Below are positions 52,401-64,000 of a stretch of DNA of 64,000 nucleotides, one piece after another. The position numbers and the translations under genes were made by a program. The stretch is from the NCBI GenBank assembly GCA_022113835.1, contig JAILWY010000010.1, positions 1,389,501 to 1,453,500 on the forward strand, written 5' to 3'. This DNA comes from Atopsyche davidsoni. Taxonomy: Eukaryota; Arthropoda; Insecta; Trichoptera; Hydrobiosidae. Numbering within the stretch: the first letter of the stretch is position 1; the number at the start of each line of letters is the position of its first letter. A model generated the notes under the pieces. The model worked only from the letters and a program-made list of their open reading frames with translations. It was not told where the DNA came from and ran no database searches.

Positions 52401-55400
52401 TAAACATTGTTTTGTTATCTTGCAGGCTAGAGTCATCACTGAATTATGGGTTTGAAAGAGTTTGGACCATCTCTTGCATGCATGGATCCAATAATGTTGC
52501 CCTTGGGTATGATTAATTTTTTTATCTGTTTGTACTGATAATACAACATGTGCTTCAATTTTAATGCTTATATGTGTATATTAATTGCAGGTATGATAAA
52601 GGATCGATCATGGTTAAGATTGGGCGAGAAGAACCTGCTATGTCGATGGATGTCAATGGAGGCAAAATTATATGGGCGAAGCACTCTGAAATCCAGCAAG
52701 CTAACCTGAAAGCCCTCCCTGAAGGAACAGAAATAAAGGACGGAGAACGTCTCCCTGTAGTAGTGAAGGATATGGGATCCTGCGAAATATTCCCTCAGAC
52801 TATTGCTCACAATCCGAATGGCAGATTTGTCGTTGTCAGTGGGGATGGAGAGTACATAATCTATACTGCCATGGCTCTGAGGAACAAGGCTTTTGGTGCT
52901 GCCCAAGAATTTGTATGGGCCTGCGATAGTTCTGAGTATGCCACACTGGAGTCTTCGAGCACTATCAAAGTGTTCAAGAACTTCAAAGAACGCAAGAGCT
53001 TCAAGCCTGATTATGGAGCTGAAGGTAATAATTTTTTAATAAAGCAATTTAATATCTTAGTCTTAATTACTATCTTCATTATTGTTGCAATGACGTCTCT
53101 CTCATTACAGGAATTTTCGGAGGATTTATGCTTGGAGTGAAATCTATCAGTGGAATGGCATTTTCATTCTTTGACTGGGAGACATTGGAGCTCATTAGAA
53201 GGTATTTTTAGTCAATTTAGTTGGCTATTAATAATATGACTTCTCACACAATCACTGTGGATTACATATAAAATAATTGTTTTTTTCATGTAAGAAATTC
53301 TTAATTTTTAGGATTGAAATCCAACCAAAGCATGTATTTTGGACAGAAAACGGCACATTGGTCTGCCTAGCTACCGAAGATTCCTATTTCATTTTGAAGT
53401 ACGACGCATCAGTGGTGGCTCGTGCACGAGAAACCCAAGAAGGCATCTCTGAAGATGGAATTGAGAATGCCTTTGAGGTAAAGCCTATACAGGCATTATG
53501 AAGCAAATTTAAAAAACCTAATAGCTTGTTTTATTGACAATTATGTTGTGCAGGTGCTGGGAGAAATAAATGAATGTGTCAAGACAGGCTTATGGGTCGG
53601 GGACTGTTTCATATACACAAACTCCGTGAATCGCATCAATTACTATGTCGGAGGCGAAACGGTGACCATTGCCCACCTCGATCACACTATGTACTTACTT
53701 GGCTATGTACCTAAGGAGAACAGGTAACAATTATTCTAGTCTTTTGTCTTTCTTTTAGGTTAAGCTTTGTTGGTAGCAAGTGTAATAATCACGACTGTTA
53801 ACTTACTTTCAGGCTATACATTGGTGATAAGGAACTGAATGTTGTTTCATACTCACTTCTATTGGCAGTTTTGGAGTACCAAACAGCTGTCATGCGGTCA
53901 GACTTCGAAATTGCCGATAAAGTATTACCCACTGTACCAAAAGAGCATAGGACCCGAGTGGCTCATTTCCTCGAGAAACAAGTTAGTACCTTTACTATTA
54001 ACCTAACCGTACCAGTCCCAACTATTATTATTGAGTAGTGTTAACTTAAATTAATTTATTGAAATTTCAAAGAAAAATCAACTCTTAGTCTTTTCGTACT
54101 TGACACTACTGAAATTGTGTTAAAAACTGTTGAATTGGTTTAATAACTTTTATAATTGATGATATTTTTAATTTTAGAAAATTTTAGGTACAGCCTATAT
54201 ATTGACTCAAAACATTAAATACAAACATGAAATGTTTGTCAAAAAGCGATGTGATGTTATAGTCTAATTATTTTTTTATTTTAAGGGTTTCAAACAGCAA
54301 GCTTTGGCAGTGTCGACCGATCCTGAGCATCGCTTTGAGCTGGCTCTTCAGCTTGGAGATGCTGAGACCGCCAAGTCCTTAGCTGACAGTCCACCTCGCT
54401 GGCTGCGCTTGGCAGACTTGGCTGTTCAGAAGTCTGATATAGAATTGGCTGATCATTGCTTCAGACAGGCTGGTGATGATTCAGGATTACTCACACTTGC
54501 TTCGAGCTGTGGTAATTATAAATCAAATTAACATGTTTGCATTGAGCTACATATTCTTTCAGATACAAATTATTAGTTCTCTTTTTATCCTGAAAATGCA
54601 TTTCTTCTTATGCTCATACTTTTTATTGTTGAATACAAGTTTTTTTTAAATAATTTCTATCTAACAAATAAGCTGAACTTGTAAAATTAAATGAATTTTT
54701 GTTATTATTTCAGGGTGTGAAGATCTTCTCACTGACATGGACAGCAACAGCAGACCAGAGGGGCCTGCCAACATGAAGTTCTTGCTCAAGTTCCTCCTTG
54801 GAGATCTTGATGGCTGTCTGGACCTTCTTATCTCTTGGGACAATCTACCTCATGCTGCATTCTTTGCTAGGTATTGAAATTAATCAACAGTATAAGAGAC
54901 TTCTTCCCCATGTAATAGCTAATGCAACGATTATGATAATTTATGTGCTGTTTCCATTTTAGGTCATACTTGCCTTCTCGTATCTCAGAAGTAGTCGAGA
55001 AATGGAGGCTTCAGGCATCAGTAACCAATGAGAAGGCCGGGCAGTCTCTTGCTGATCCAACGGCATACGAAAACCTCTTTCCCGAAATCAAAGTATGTCA
55101 ATTTTATAAATACACTTGCAATGTACTGCTAAAATAATTTGACATGCTTGAAATTTCAACTGATGAATAATTAATTTTATATAATTCATAATTATAGTTA
55201 ATAAGTTATTTCATTTTTTTTGCTACTTTAAGTTTTCTTTCAGTCAACAGTATATTATAGAATTACATTATGTTTTTTATATATTGTAGGATTCTCTAGT
55301 GCTTGAAGAATATCAAAAGTCATACGGCACTAACTGGCAGAAAAATTTTACATCATTAGAAGTCACAAATGTTGAGCGAGACTTGATGGAAGAGATGCAG

Positions 55401-56050
55401 CAGGCCGTATCCAGCGATTCATGGAAGAACCAATCACTCAGTTCTGTCACTGATGATTCTAGAATGTGAGTCGAGCAAAATATTTTATATGATGAACTAA
55501 TAACTTATCATCGAGACTCTTCCAGTGCACACAAAAACACAATTAATTATTCAGAATGTCTTTGTAATTGTTAGGGAGACTACTAATTTTATATTTAAAA
55601 TGTATAATTATTTCCAGATTATCCAAAACTGAAAAATTGCTACTCGAAATCAAGAAGCAGCCGTTTGATGCAGAGTTAGAAGCCTCACTTGAGGATCTCA
55701 ATATTGATGAAAATTTCGAGTCCTCATTCGAAGTAAGTACAACCACAATAATAGCTATGACAAGCTTTTACAATTGAATGTAAGATATTCAATAGAATCA
55801 GCAGTTACGGCGTTGACTTCTTTCTTTAGTTTTTTAGTCTTACTTTCTTAGTTTAAGATAAACTGGGGAAAAGGAACCACACGTAGAATTATAGAAAAAT
55901 CAATATTAAAAAAAAATATTTAATAGTACTTGAGTAAAGCGAACAATTTTATTATAATTAATTTCAATCATGTTGGAATTTCAATATACTAATTTTGCCT
56001 TGTTTTTTTTGTTTCAGGATGAACTATTGAACGATGATGAAGATATTTAG
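49459..56050 (+). CDS. COPB2: Coatomer subunit beta-prime (beta'-COP)
   Basis: Part of the COPI coat that carries cargo from Golgi to ER; its N-terminal WD40 propeller binds dilysine signals. Eighteen coding exons: 49459-49461, 49858-50016, 50101-50293, 51699-51847, 51968-52142, 52234-52339, 52426-52506, 52591-53024, 53111-53201, 53312-53477, 53554-53723, 53813-53981, 54286-54511, 54714-54870, 54963-55092, 55290-55465, 55618-55732, 56018-56050. Phases all agree and give 910 residues (human 906). The start [20 protein letters not shown] is nearly invariant. WD repeats run through about residue 300 ([47 protein letters not shown]). [40 protein letters not shown] and [20 protein letters not shown] mark the second propeller and alpha-solenoid. 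The tail is acidic ([10 protein letters not shown]). The first exon codes only for Met. Confidence 0.98.
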
Positions 56051-56972
56051 ATGATTAGACATAGGATAGTAGAGCTAGTAATTTCGAAGAGAACTTGATG
56101 TTACTTTGTGTTCTCTTTATTATTGTGTATTTATTTGTTAAGAATGACTATATTAAGGACATATGCACGACTATTGTCAAAAATTGCATCGTCAAGTATT
56201 TGATCTATTCACAAATTGCCAATACTAGATTTTTCGTTATTGGAAATTTGAACAGATATTTTGTTTATTAGGTTATACCAGGGCGGTTAAATTAATGATT
56301 TACTTTTTACCAGATATTTTGTGTTTTTTCAGTGAACTTGTGTTATTATTTGCCAATTGATCCATAACACTGCACATAGATTGAACCAAAAAATGCATAA
56401 TTAATTATTACTTTATCATATACTGCATGCTCTTAAATGGTTTTGACATCTGATATCATACCACTTGCAGTATGTGTTATTATTTTATATGTTAAAATTA
56501 CAGATTTTTAGTACTTGGGCTATTGTACCAATCGCCTCCTAGTTTAGATTAAAAATATAATGAAAAAATTTATTTGGAAATTCTCTATGATGGTTACAAA
56601 AAGGATTTTTGATTCTGTTATTAATACATGTGTAGCTCTCCATCATTCTCTATAACTGTATAAAAATATTTTTATAATTAAATGAATTTGCACTTGACGT
56701 TACTTACTTAGATTTGATTAGATTTGAAAATCCACCCAGGCTTTAATTAAACTTATAAATGGAATTATATATTATAATAAATGAATTCAAAATTTTCAAC
56801 TGTTATATAGCTTTTTATAATGAAATTTTACTTATATATTGTGAATTTCCTTTTTTTAACATGCTTTTCGGAAAAAAAATTGATGAAAAATTCTTTATTA
56901 CTTTAGCCACTTATTTAATAGAAAATGTGTAAAAAATGTGCTTGTTATTTTGAAGTATAATTTTGTGTAAAA

Positions 56973-56982
56973 AATAAATAAA
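56973..56982 (+). terminator. Polyadenylation signals, COPB2
   Basis: Two overlapping AATAAA hexamers about 920 bp after the stop, implying a 3' UTR of roughly 950 bp if used. Confidence 0.5.
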
Positions 56983-57190
56983 ACTTAAATTTCCATTACT
57001 TACATATTTCTTTTCGTTTAATGTCCCTTCCTTTCCCATAATATCTTGTAGAAACGATATTGATAATTTCAATTTAATAATTATAATATCTTTATGATGA
57101 AAAGAAATAAGGGAAATTGCAGTAAGGACATGATGCAGTTTTTGAAGACAAGTTAATTTAATCTTGAAAAGTCGTAGTCAAATTTCTTAA

Positions 57191-57990
57191 CCCTTTGAAC
57201 TCCTATGTCGAGCTGGACTCGACATTGCGTTTCTTTACGCCAACTCCTATGTCGAGCTGGGCTTGACATTCTACAGTGTTAGGCAAAAGTATATTTATTC
57301 TTATTATTACTATTATTTTATCAAATCTTTTTTGTATGTATTGTGAAAGACATACAATAGTATTTTCGTGATATTTTGGTAAGTTATTCAAAAGTATTAT
57401 TAGCTAAATATTTACGAGAATGTAGCACTTTTTACAATTTGTCACTCGACGGAGGCGAGCGGTTGCCGCCGTAAAGAGTCAGGTAGCAAGACCCTTCAAA
57501 CAATAACAGGTACCGAGTATATTTGTTATTTATGAACAGTTAGTTAATAAAATTATATAAATATGGGCGGGGTGGATGTCTCAGAGCAATACGTAACATC
57601 CTATTGTTTTATGCGAAAAACATTAAAATGGTGGAGAAAACTGTTTTTCTGGGGTCTAGAAACCTCCATAGTAAATGCATATATATTATATAAAGAACCC
57701 AATAAGAATGCAAATACAATAAATAAACCATTTAGAGAAAAGTTGTTACTGGAGCTCATAGGAGATATCAAAATCAGGCCGATTATCTACAGGTGACACT
57801 GTTCAGCGCTTAGATGGGAAAGGTCATTTTATATTTTCTAATTCTCAGAAAAAACAAAGATTGCATGGTGTGTTCCAATAGGAATGTTCCTGTAGGAAGA
57901 AGAGAAACCACATTCTATTGCGAGACCCGTGAAAGGAAGCCGGGCCTCCATCCAGGAGAATGTTTTAAAAAATACCACACCTAAATAAAT
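57191..57990 (+). mobile_element. piggyBac-type relic: left end plus transposase C-terminus
   Basis: TTAA at 57187-57190 precedes CCCTTTGAACTCC, a piggyBac-like terminus. Two stem-loops follow: arms ATGTCGAG/CTCGACAT around CTGGA (about 57205-57225), and a near copy at about 57250-57270. The frame 57563-57796 reads MGGVDVSEQYVTSYCFMRKT, LKWWRKLFFWGLETSIVNAY, the conserved C-terminal region of the DDE transposase. Past a stop, another frame gives a zinc-finger-like tail with FYCETRERKPGLHPGECFKK then YHT. Most of the transposase is missing and no matching right terminus was found by 58900, so the copy is deleted and dead. Confidence 0.8.
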
Positions 57991-58968
57991 TTTAAACTTT
58001 AAATTTTATACATATGTCTATTTTTTTATTAACGTCAATCAGATGCGTATTTATTACCCATTACGGGTTTATTATATTACGATGATATTTTTCTGAGAGT
58101 TTCTTTGAATCATCTTCTATGTATGAACTAGTGTGCCTAATCATATTAGTTTAAATTTTATGTAAAATAAATTATTGATAGACTCTTATCCCTTTTGTTT
58201 TTATTACCTTACAACTAAACAATCATAACAATATCATAAAAAGATGTTATTAATTTGTTTTATGATTATAAGGTATTGTGTTTGAGTATAATATTTAATT
58301 ACTTTTCTAATAAATGTTTGTCTGCTGCTTCTATATTCTACTAATATATAACAGCATAGCGGCGAGACATCACGGTTGTTCTAAGTTACGATGTGGTGCA
58401 GGGGATGCACGAAGCGAGCTATCTCTGAACATTTAACAATATTTTTGGCTAAAAACTCCCGACCTGGAGTTAATGAAGAAACGAGAATGATTCTAAGCTT
58501 ATAAAAAGACAGCCCTGGTCTAGAAATTCAGGATTTTTTTCAGTTTTCTCGGGCTGTATCTTGTTTTTCCCTGGCGACAAGAGGGAAGGAATTCAGTGTT
58601 AGTTCCTCTCTCACTTGTGAATAATAAAGACCATATTCTGAAACCTTTTCTAGATTAGCTTGTTGACATAGAAAATGTTGTTGCATGTTATTTGATAATT
58701 CAGCAAACTACTCGTAAGTATTCTCTGCGAGGTGAAATCTTTGCCGAATTACCGCATATGCATTTTTGAGTAAAATTAGTCATACTTTCAATTTATTAAC
58801 TTCATAAATAATCATTATGATGTAGCATCTTACGATTCAGTGTAAAGTTTTATATGTTTTAGTGGCAATTCAATTATTTATATATAGTAGATACTTTCTG
58901 AGAAAAAATTACTTATGATAGTGTAATTGAATCATTTCTTAGGAACTCTGGCAAAAGTAAAACAATAT
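57991..58968. other. Intergenic, no gene supported
   Basis: AT-rich DNA between the piggyBac relic and the PRXL2B 3' end. A slightly GC-richer stretch at 58350-58640 may be a further element fragment. Confidence 0.5.
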
Positions 58969-58974
58969 TTTATT
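58969..58974 (-). terminator. Polyadenylation signal, PRXL2B
   Basis: AATAAA on the minus strand (TTTATT on plus), about 130 bp past the stop codon. Confidence 0.5.
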
Positions 58975-59101
58975 TTCCAAATTATATTTTATAATAACAG
59001 TTCATTATAATAATATAAAGTTTTAATAAACACTCATAAAGATATTTGAATGTATACGATCCATGTGTGGAAAAATATAAAAAGAAGACAAACAAAAAAA
59101 T

Positions 59102-62100
59102 CTACACTCCCCTCTTGCATTCTCCTGCTGCTATCAGCGTATCTGGCTGTTCTTCTGCTCCGCTTATTTCGTTTGACAAATTCAGTGCCTGTAAAAAAAA
59201 CACATGGTCAAAGAATTTGTAATTTTTCTGACTTTTGTTATATTATAGCGTATCACTGCTTAGCCTTAAATATGCTGATGTCGACTGTTTTTGCTAAAAA
59301 AAATAATACCTACCTTCAGGATCGCAGAATTTGACATTTGCTCAGCAGGCCCATTTTGGACGTAATGAGAGAGTATAGTGCCTCCTTTTTCAACGATTAA
59401 AGCACCTCCATTCTGAAGTCCATCTCCGTTTAAATTTCCACCGAGACCTATAAATATAAAGAATGTATGTAATTTTCGATTTTTAGTTGTTCTTCATTTT
59501 TTAATTAAAACTCGCTTCACCACAGTCTTTATAGTAATTATGCTCTAATAAATTTTAAACAATCAATTTTAAAAAATCATAAAACATGCTCCATAAGTAA
59601 CGTGTACTATGCGCCAACTAGAGCTTAAGATAAAAAAGCATAATAATTGCTTGTAATACAAATAAACTTTTGCCCTGTAATATTCAAAAAGACAATACAA
59701 ATGCTTAAAATAACACTATACGATTGATAAGGTTGATTGTAGCCTCTTCAAAGTCTTTGTGTACAGAATTATTTTTTTTATCAGCAACACATTTAACCTT
59801 CGCGCTGGGCGTACAAGATAATAAATGTAATAAGTTGAAACTACTTAGGAATAATAACAAATTTTAATCTTACCCAAACGCTTCCCTTTAGATATTGCAT
59901 CCCTCGATTCCTTCCATAACAACGATGCTAATACTGATAAATATGAGAATCGCTTGAAACCCAGGCTAGCATATGATTTTTTCTCCGTATCAATAAACAA
60001 ATCTATAAAGAGAAAAGTAATTTAATTAATTATCGCCGAATTTCAACGATTGTCTCGCTGCATGAAAAACAATTCTATCAGTTTAGATTTTCATAACATT
60101 TTCATATATAAATATTTCATACAGTAATTAATCTTTTTATTATTAACTTAACCTCCATCAAAGAAGTTTCCATCCTTGAATTCTTGAACACCAAGATCTT
60201 CCACTCCCACACCGATAAGTTTTATATTGTGTTTCTTCAGTATTGGTGCAATCTCCGAGACCTTCAGAGTAAAATATATATTTTTAATACATTTATTTTT
60301 TGAAAGAATTCTAAAGTATCAATAAGATTAGTTGAAATATTGCTTTGCTTTCTTGACTTAATCCCAAGACCCTGTGTGGTTTTATTTCTTAGTGAGTTCA
60401 AATCACATAACATAAAACTGAGAGTTTATGATCAGGTTTTTCCCATCTTTATCAAAGTAAAAAAAATTCATAAGGTACCTCCTTGCCCCAAAGGCGGCAG
60501 AAAATGCACCCCCAACGACGGAAGAAAATTATAACACAGGACTGATTCTTCCAAAGGTCTTCCATCTTGATAAGCTATAAATTAAAAATGCATTCGTATA
60601 AATATCAAAATGGCAAAACAAAAAATAAATAAATATTATGCTTGCTTGTTGGAGAGCTGCGCCAGTTTCCAGGTGCCAGCACATGAATTCAGAATGGTGC
60701 GCTTGAATCTAGATAGAAAACATGACTTAGGATGACCTTTTAAAACCCTGGAGTCAACACCAACTTAAAGCGCAGCGCAACACCCAAAAATAAAGAAATA
60801 CCGAGATCTACGATCCAATATATTTATTTGTGAAATGACAACTTTTGACAAAACTTTGACTGAAAGCCTTATTGGCTTATAAAATAAAGCTGAATAATCA
60901 TTTTTAAATATCAACAGCTATCATTAAATAAACAATGTTGCAAATATTGTAATACAAATAGAATTACCTCCGGTAATTAGACATCATCATAATTAATTGA
61001 CTAATAATTGTAAGGTGATCATGAGTAATACTTTAGACAACGAGTTAATAAGAATTGTAATAATATAAAGAAATCAAAGAATAAATGTTCATATTTTTCT
61101 GAATTATAATTAACACATTGTGATCGGGTGATTTTTTTGTCACCTAGGGGCTGAGATCGGGGTTTTTTTGGATATATACGTCTCAAATTACAGTTTCTGT
61201 AAAATAGCCATATCTTTCGAACTATTGGGTATTTTTCAAAAAAACTTTTAGTGTCTTAATCTAAAATAATTGCTTTATTTATTTATTATACATACATGCT
61301 TTGTACACAAAATTATTATACAATAAATGAAATGGAAAGCGAAAAACACACTTTTACGATCAAAATTACATTGTTATAAAAAATCACAATACTTTTTGAA
61401 AATTTTTATTAGATCTAATCAGAAACAAAACAACCTAATAATGCGTCAACGTATGATAGTATGACGTAAATAGTATCACAGTGTCACTGAAATAAGGGAT
61501 AGAGTCTCTGTTTATTTAGTTTGCAGTAATAACTATTGTGTTCTGTTGGTATAGTTTACCGTTATTTTTTATGACCATGGTTTCAAATACTTCGATATTT
61601 GTTTGTGTCTAATGTTTGTAAACAGCTGGCAAAAGATACGGCACCGGTACCTGCTCGGGTAAAGCGAGCGTTCATCCGTTTCCCGTACACCACCGCCAGT
61701 CTATGCAGAACGCATAAATGCGTCTCCCGGCCTCTACCGCCAGGCAGCGAGGAACGCATTTATGCGTCTCCCGATCACAATGTGTTAACACAGAGTTTGA
61801 TGACATAAAACTTCATTGTAGTTACACAATTGAGTAGTTATAGTTAGTTAGAAATTATTGTACCCCTATATTCTCCTTAATCTATAAAACGCTCATTTTA
61901 AGACGGGTTGATTGCTTGAAAAAAATTAAAACCTCCAGTCAAAACTAGCTGATAATAAAAAATATGAATGGTATAAGTGTTTACAATTTGAAATCTAATA
62001 AAAAAAATTATATGTTATTTAGATGATTAAAGTTATTAATCACTGATAAGAATACTTATTGAGAAATTTAGTTTTTAAGGTGTTCACAATATATCAAATA

Positions 62101-62563
62101 ATTATTCTATAATAATATAAAATGGATTTAAAACTTACTTGTTCAGAATCAACATTCTTTAGTTGATTATTAGCAATGCTTTTCAATTCCATGTTTAATG
62201 ATGTAACAGTTGTCAAAGATCTCTGCAATATATAAAATTATTTCATTATTAACTAAATAAACGGTGCACCGAAGAAACTAAAGTCCAGTTGAAAATAATA
62301 TATTAATAATACTTTGTTTTTATTTGAATAAAAAATTTGTTGAAAAATATATTTAGACTTTAACTCAGACCTTCAAAATACTGTACCAAATTGACTTAAT
62401 AAAATATATATAATAAGAAGCGATGGTTAAGACGAAAAAAAATCAGGTTTTCAAAAGTTTGATTTGTGAACGTCACACAAAGAAATATCCATACCAAAAT
62501 AAGTCGTTTCACGTCGACGACGTTGAGGCAACTACTAGACAGTGAGCGAATGTGAGTAATCAT
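59102..62563 (-). CDS. PRXL2B: Prostamide/prostaglandin F synthase-like peroxiredoxin (PRXL2B)
   Basis: Thioredoxin-fold reductase of the PRXL2/FAM213 family; the mammalian member reduces prostaglandin H2 and prostamide H2 to F2-alpha forms. Exons in transcript order: 62563-62495, 62222-62139, 60574-60479, 60261-60153, 60002-59874, 59447-59314, 59188-59102; phases agree, giving 235 residues. The redox motif is GCIFC (Cys74 and Cys77) in FFRRWGCIFCRLWGKE. Then IIGVGVED-type LIGVGVEDLGVQEFKDGNFF, LFIDTEKKSYASLGFKRFSY, and GDGLQNGGALIVEKGGTIL match the family in order. If translation starts at the Met in exon 2 (62192) the protein is 202 residues, close to the human 198; the first 33 residues would then be a leader present only in the longer reading. 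The insect substrate is unknown. Intron 2 holds a TTAA-flanked MITE. Confidence 0.9.
61114..61784. mobile_element. TTAA-flanked MITE, 671 bp, piggyBac type
   Basis: TTAA at 61110-61113 and 61785-61788 flank inverted termini that begin CACATTGTGATCGGG on both strands (15 exact bases). Near the right end, CGCATAAATGCGTCTCCCG (61711-61729) and CGCATTTATGCGTCTCCCG (61755-61773) are two subterminal copies with palindromic cores. No transposase is inside; the 69-codon frame at 61599-61808 runs across the terminus and is not a gene. It lies in a PRXL2B intron. Confidence 0.85.
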
Positions 62564-64000
62564 AAGCAGAGCGATAACATTTATTTAAATGAATAAATAA
62601 CAAGGTTTCAAGCACTCGGAGGCGGTGGTATCAGCCAATCAACTGAAGCAAAATTATAATAGACACGGCTTAGATGACATTTATTTCCAACCAACTGTCA
62701 GATAAGCACCGAAATTTTTCTCTCTGGATATCTTGAATACCATAAAGAAAAAGGATCAAAAGTCGTCGAATTTCAATGAAAAAATAGGCTTTTTATATAT
62801 AATTTTATAAATAATTGCAGGATATATATTTAAAAAAAAATTACTTTAAGCTAGACAATTGTGGGAGTAGGTAACTCTAATTTTTTTCTTGATTAATCAA
62901 TTTTATTTTCACGTGATAGTCTGACCTTGATAGGCTTTGTTAAATTATTGATTTTATGGCTTGTAAAAAATAATTGTGTTCAGTCATAACTATACATATA
63001 TAAATATTCAAAATTTCGGCTTATACATTGCAACATAACCAATAACCAATCGGTGATTAGTCAATAGTATAATTTAATTTTGAGTGATTTTTTATCACAA
63101 AATAAGATGGTATTGGCAAATCGCTGTTCGGTTGATGCTATTGTCACAACGTGTGTAGGTTGCTCATGTGATGCTGATTTTACTATGAAGATATTTACAT
63201 TACATATATCAAATTGTTTTAAAACAATTTCTTCAATATGATAGTGTGAATATGTTCTCAGTCCACAGCAGCAGTTCTCTGCAACTGTGGACTGCATCAG
63301 ACAAGAATTTTTTGCCAAGCCAGCATTTCGCAGGAATGTCTTTTTAATAAATTGCAGGCAACCAGAAAGACATTACAAGTTGAATTGTCTGCTTCTGCTA
63401 ATCTTAATTCTGAGTCTAAAATAGTTCGTACAATTTATCAGAAGTTTACGGTTCAGTTTTATGTATATTTATAAAATATATTATGAATATTTTTATAACC
63501 ATAAAATGCATCTTATCATTATTTAACGTAGATATTCGTCTTTTTAAATAAATAAACTTATCAAAAAGACGCAAGCTTTAGTCAGTTCCTTTAAAATCTC
63601 ACATATGTGTGTGCTTATCACATCGTATTTACTATATAATAAATCCAACTGAATTGTAGAACAGTATAGCTATCATTTATTTATTTTAAACACGAATTAT
63701 TGCAGGGAAAATCAAATATAAAATAAAATGCCCAGTTATGAGAAGTATAATACGTATAAGACGCGGAGCTATGAGCTAAAAGTGTGAATTCTTATTCAAT
63801 ATTGACAAAGTAAGTCATTAAATTCATTCAGAGTATTGGGTATTATCAATATATAAATGAATACAAATTTAATTGTATTTTTAATTTTTCACAAGGCACA
63901 ATCAAGCATATAATCCATTTTAGTCTATCTTGCAAAGTAAGTCGGCGCGGGACAAATAAAGTATTCAAAGCGGAGCTATCTCTGTCTAACCCAGGGGTGA
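62564..64000. other. Upstream flank of PRXL2B; no further gene supported
   Basis: Probably holds the PRXL2B promoter near 62564-62700. An 85-codon minus-strand frame at 63061-63318 (MAKNSCLMQSTVAENCCCGL) has fair composition but no family I recognise and is not called. The last 60 bases are GC-richer and may begin another feature outside the window. Confidence 0.45.

Noticed and set aside
59050..59334. 94-codon plus-strand open frame
   Set aside because: Antisense to the last PRXL2B exons and the intron between them.
61599..61808. 69-codon open frame
   Set aside because: Lies in a MITE and runs through its right terminus into flanking DNA; no transposase similarity.
63061..63318. 85-codon minus-strand open frame
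   Set aside because: Fair composition but no domain, splice context or family recognised; could be chance or an old element fragment.

Overview
The window is nuclear DNA from an animal, almost certainly an insect. It is AT-rich, genes are split by many GT-AG introns, and the proteins are conserved animal families, among them an insect-type TRPA1 channel with the paired alternative exons known from insect TrpA1. The order cannot be named from the sequence alone. Nothing bacterial, CRISPR-like or operon-like is present. All coordinates below were worked out by hand from splice sites, reading phase and remembered family sequences; no database search was run.

Layout: (1) 101-4178, plus strand: the 3' part of TRPA1, from the last piece before the membrane domain to the stop codon; the ankyrin repeats lie left of the window. 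(2) 4179-10541: a long AT-rich intergenic stretch. (3) 10542-13096, minus: a complete UDP-glucose 6-dehydrogenase (sugarless/Ugd), followed by a GC-richer promoter region to about 13500. (4) 13501-19517: intergenic, with one decayed coding-like patch and one strong RNA-type hairpin. (5) 19518-38603, minus: a roughly 19 kb gene assembled here as MSL1, with an N-terminal coiled coil in exon 1 and a PEHE domain at the 3' end, joined across a 12.7 kb intron full of satellite-like arrays, TA microsatellites and a decayed piggyBac copy. (6) 40739-48593, minus: TMEM26. (7) 49459-56050, plus: a complete coatomer beta-prime subunit (COPB2, 18 coding exons, 910 residues). (8) 57191 to about 57990: the left end and transposase tail of a piggyBac relic. 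(9) 59102-62563, minus: a prostamide/prostaglandin F synthase-like peroxiredoxin (PRXL2B), with a TTAA-flanked MITE in one intron. (10) The rest to 64000 holds no gene I can support.

The genes are unrelated housekeeping, signalling and chromatin genes and do not form a pathway. The most informative observations are the mutually exclusive TRPA1 exon pair, a relic exon duplication inside Ugd, a possible mitochondrial leader on PRXL2B, possible alternative ends of MSL1, a pre-miRNA-like hairpin, and three piggyBac-type insertions with TTAA ends. I did not find a convincing, wholly new biological system.
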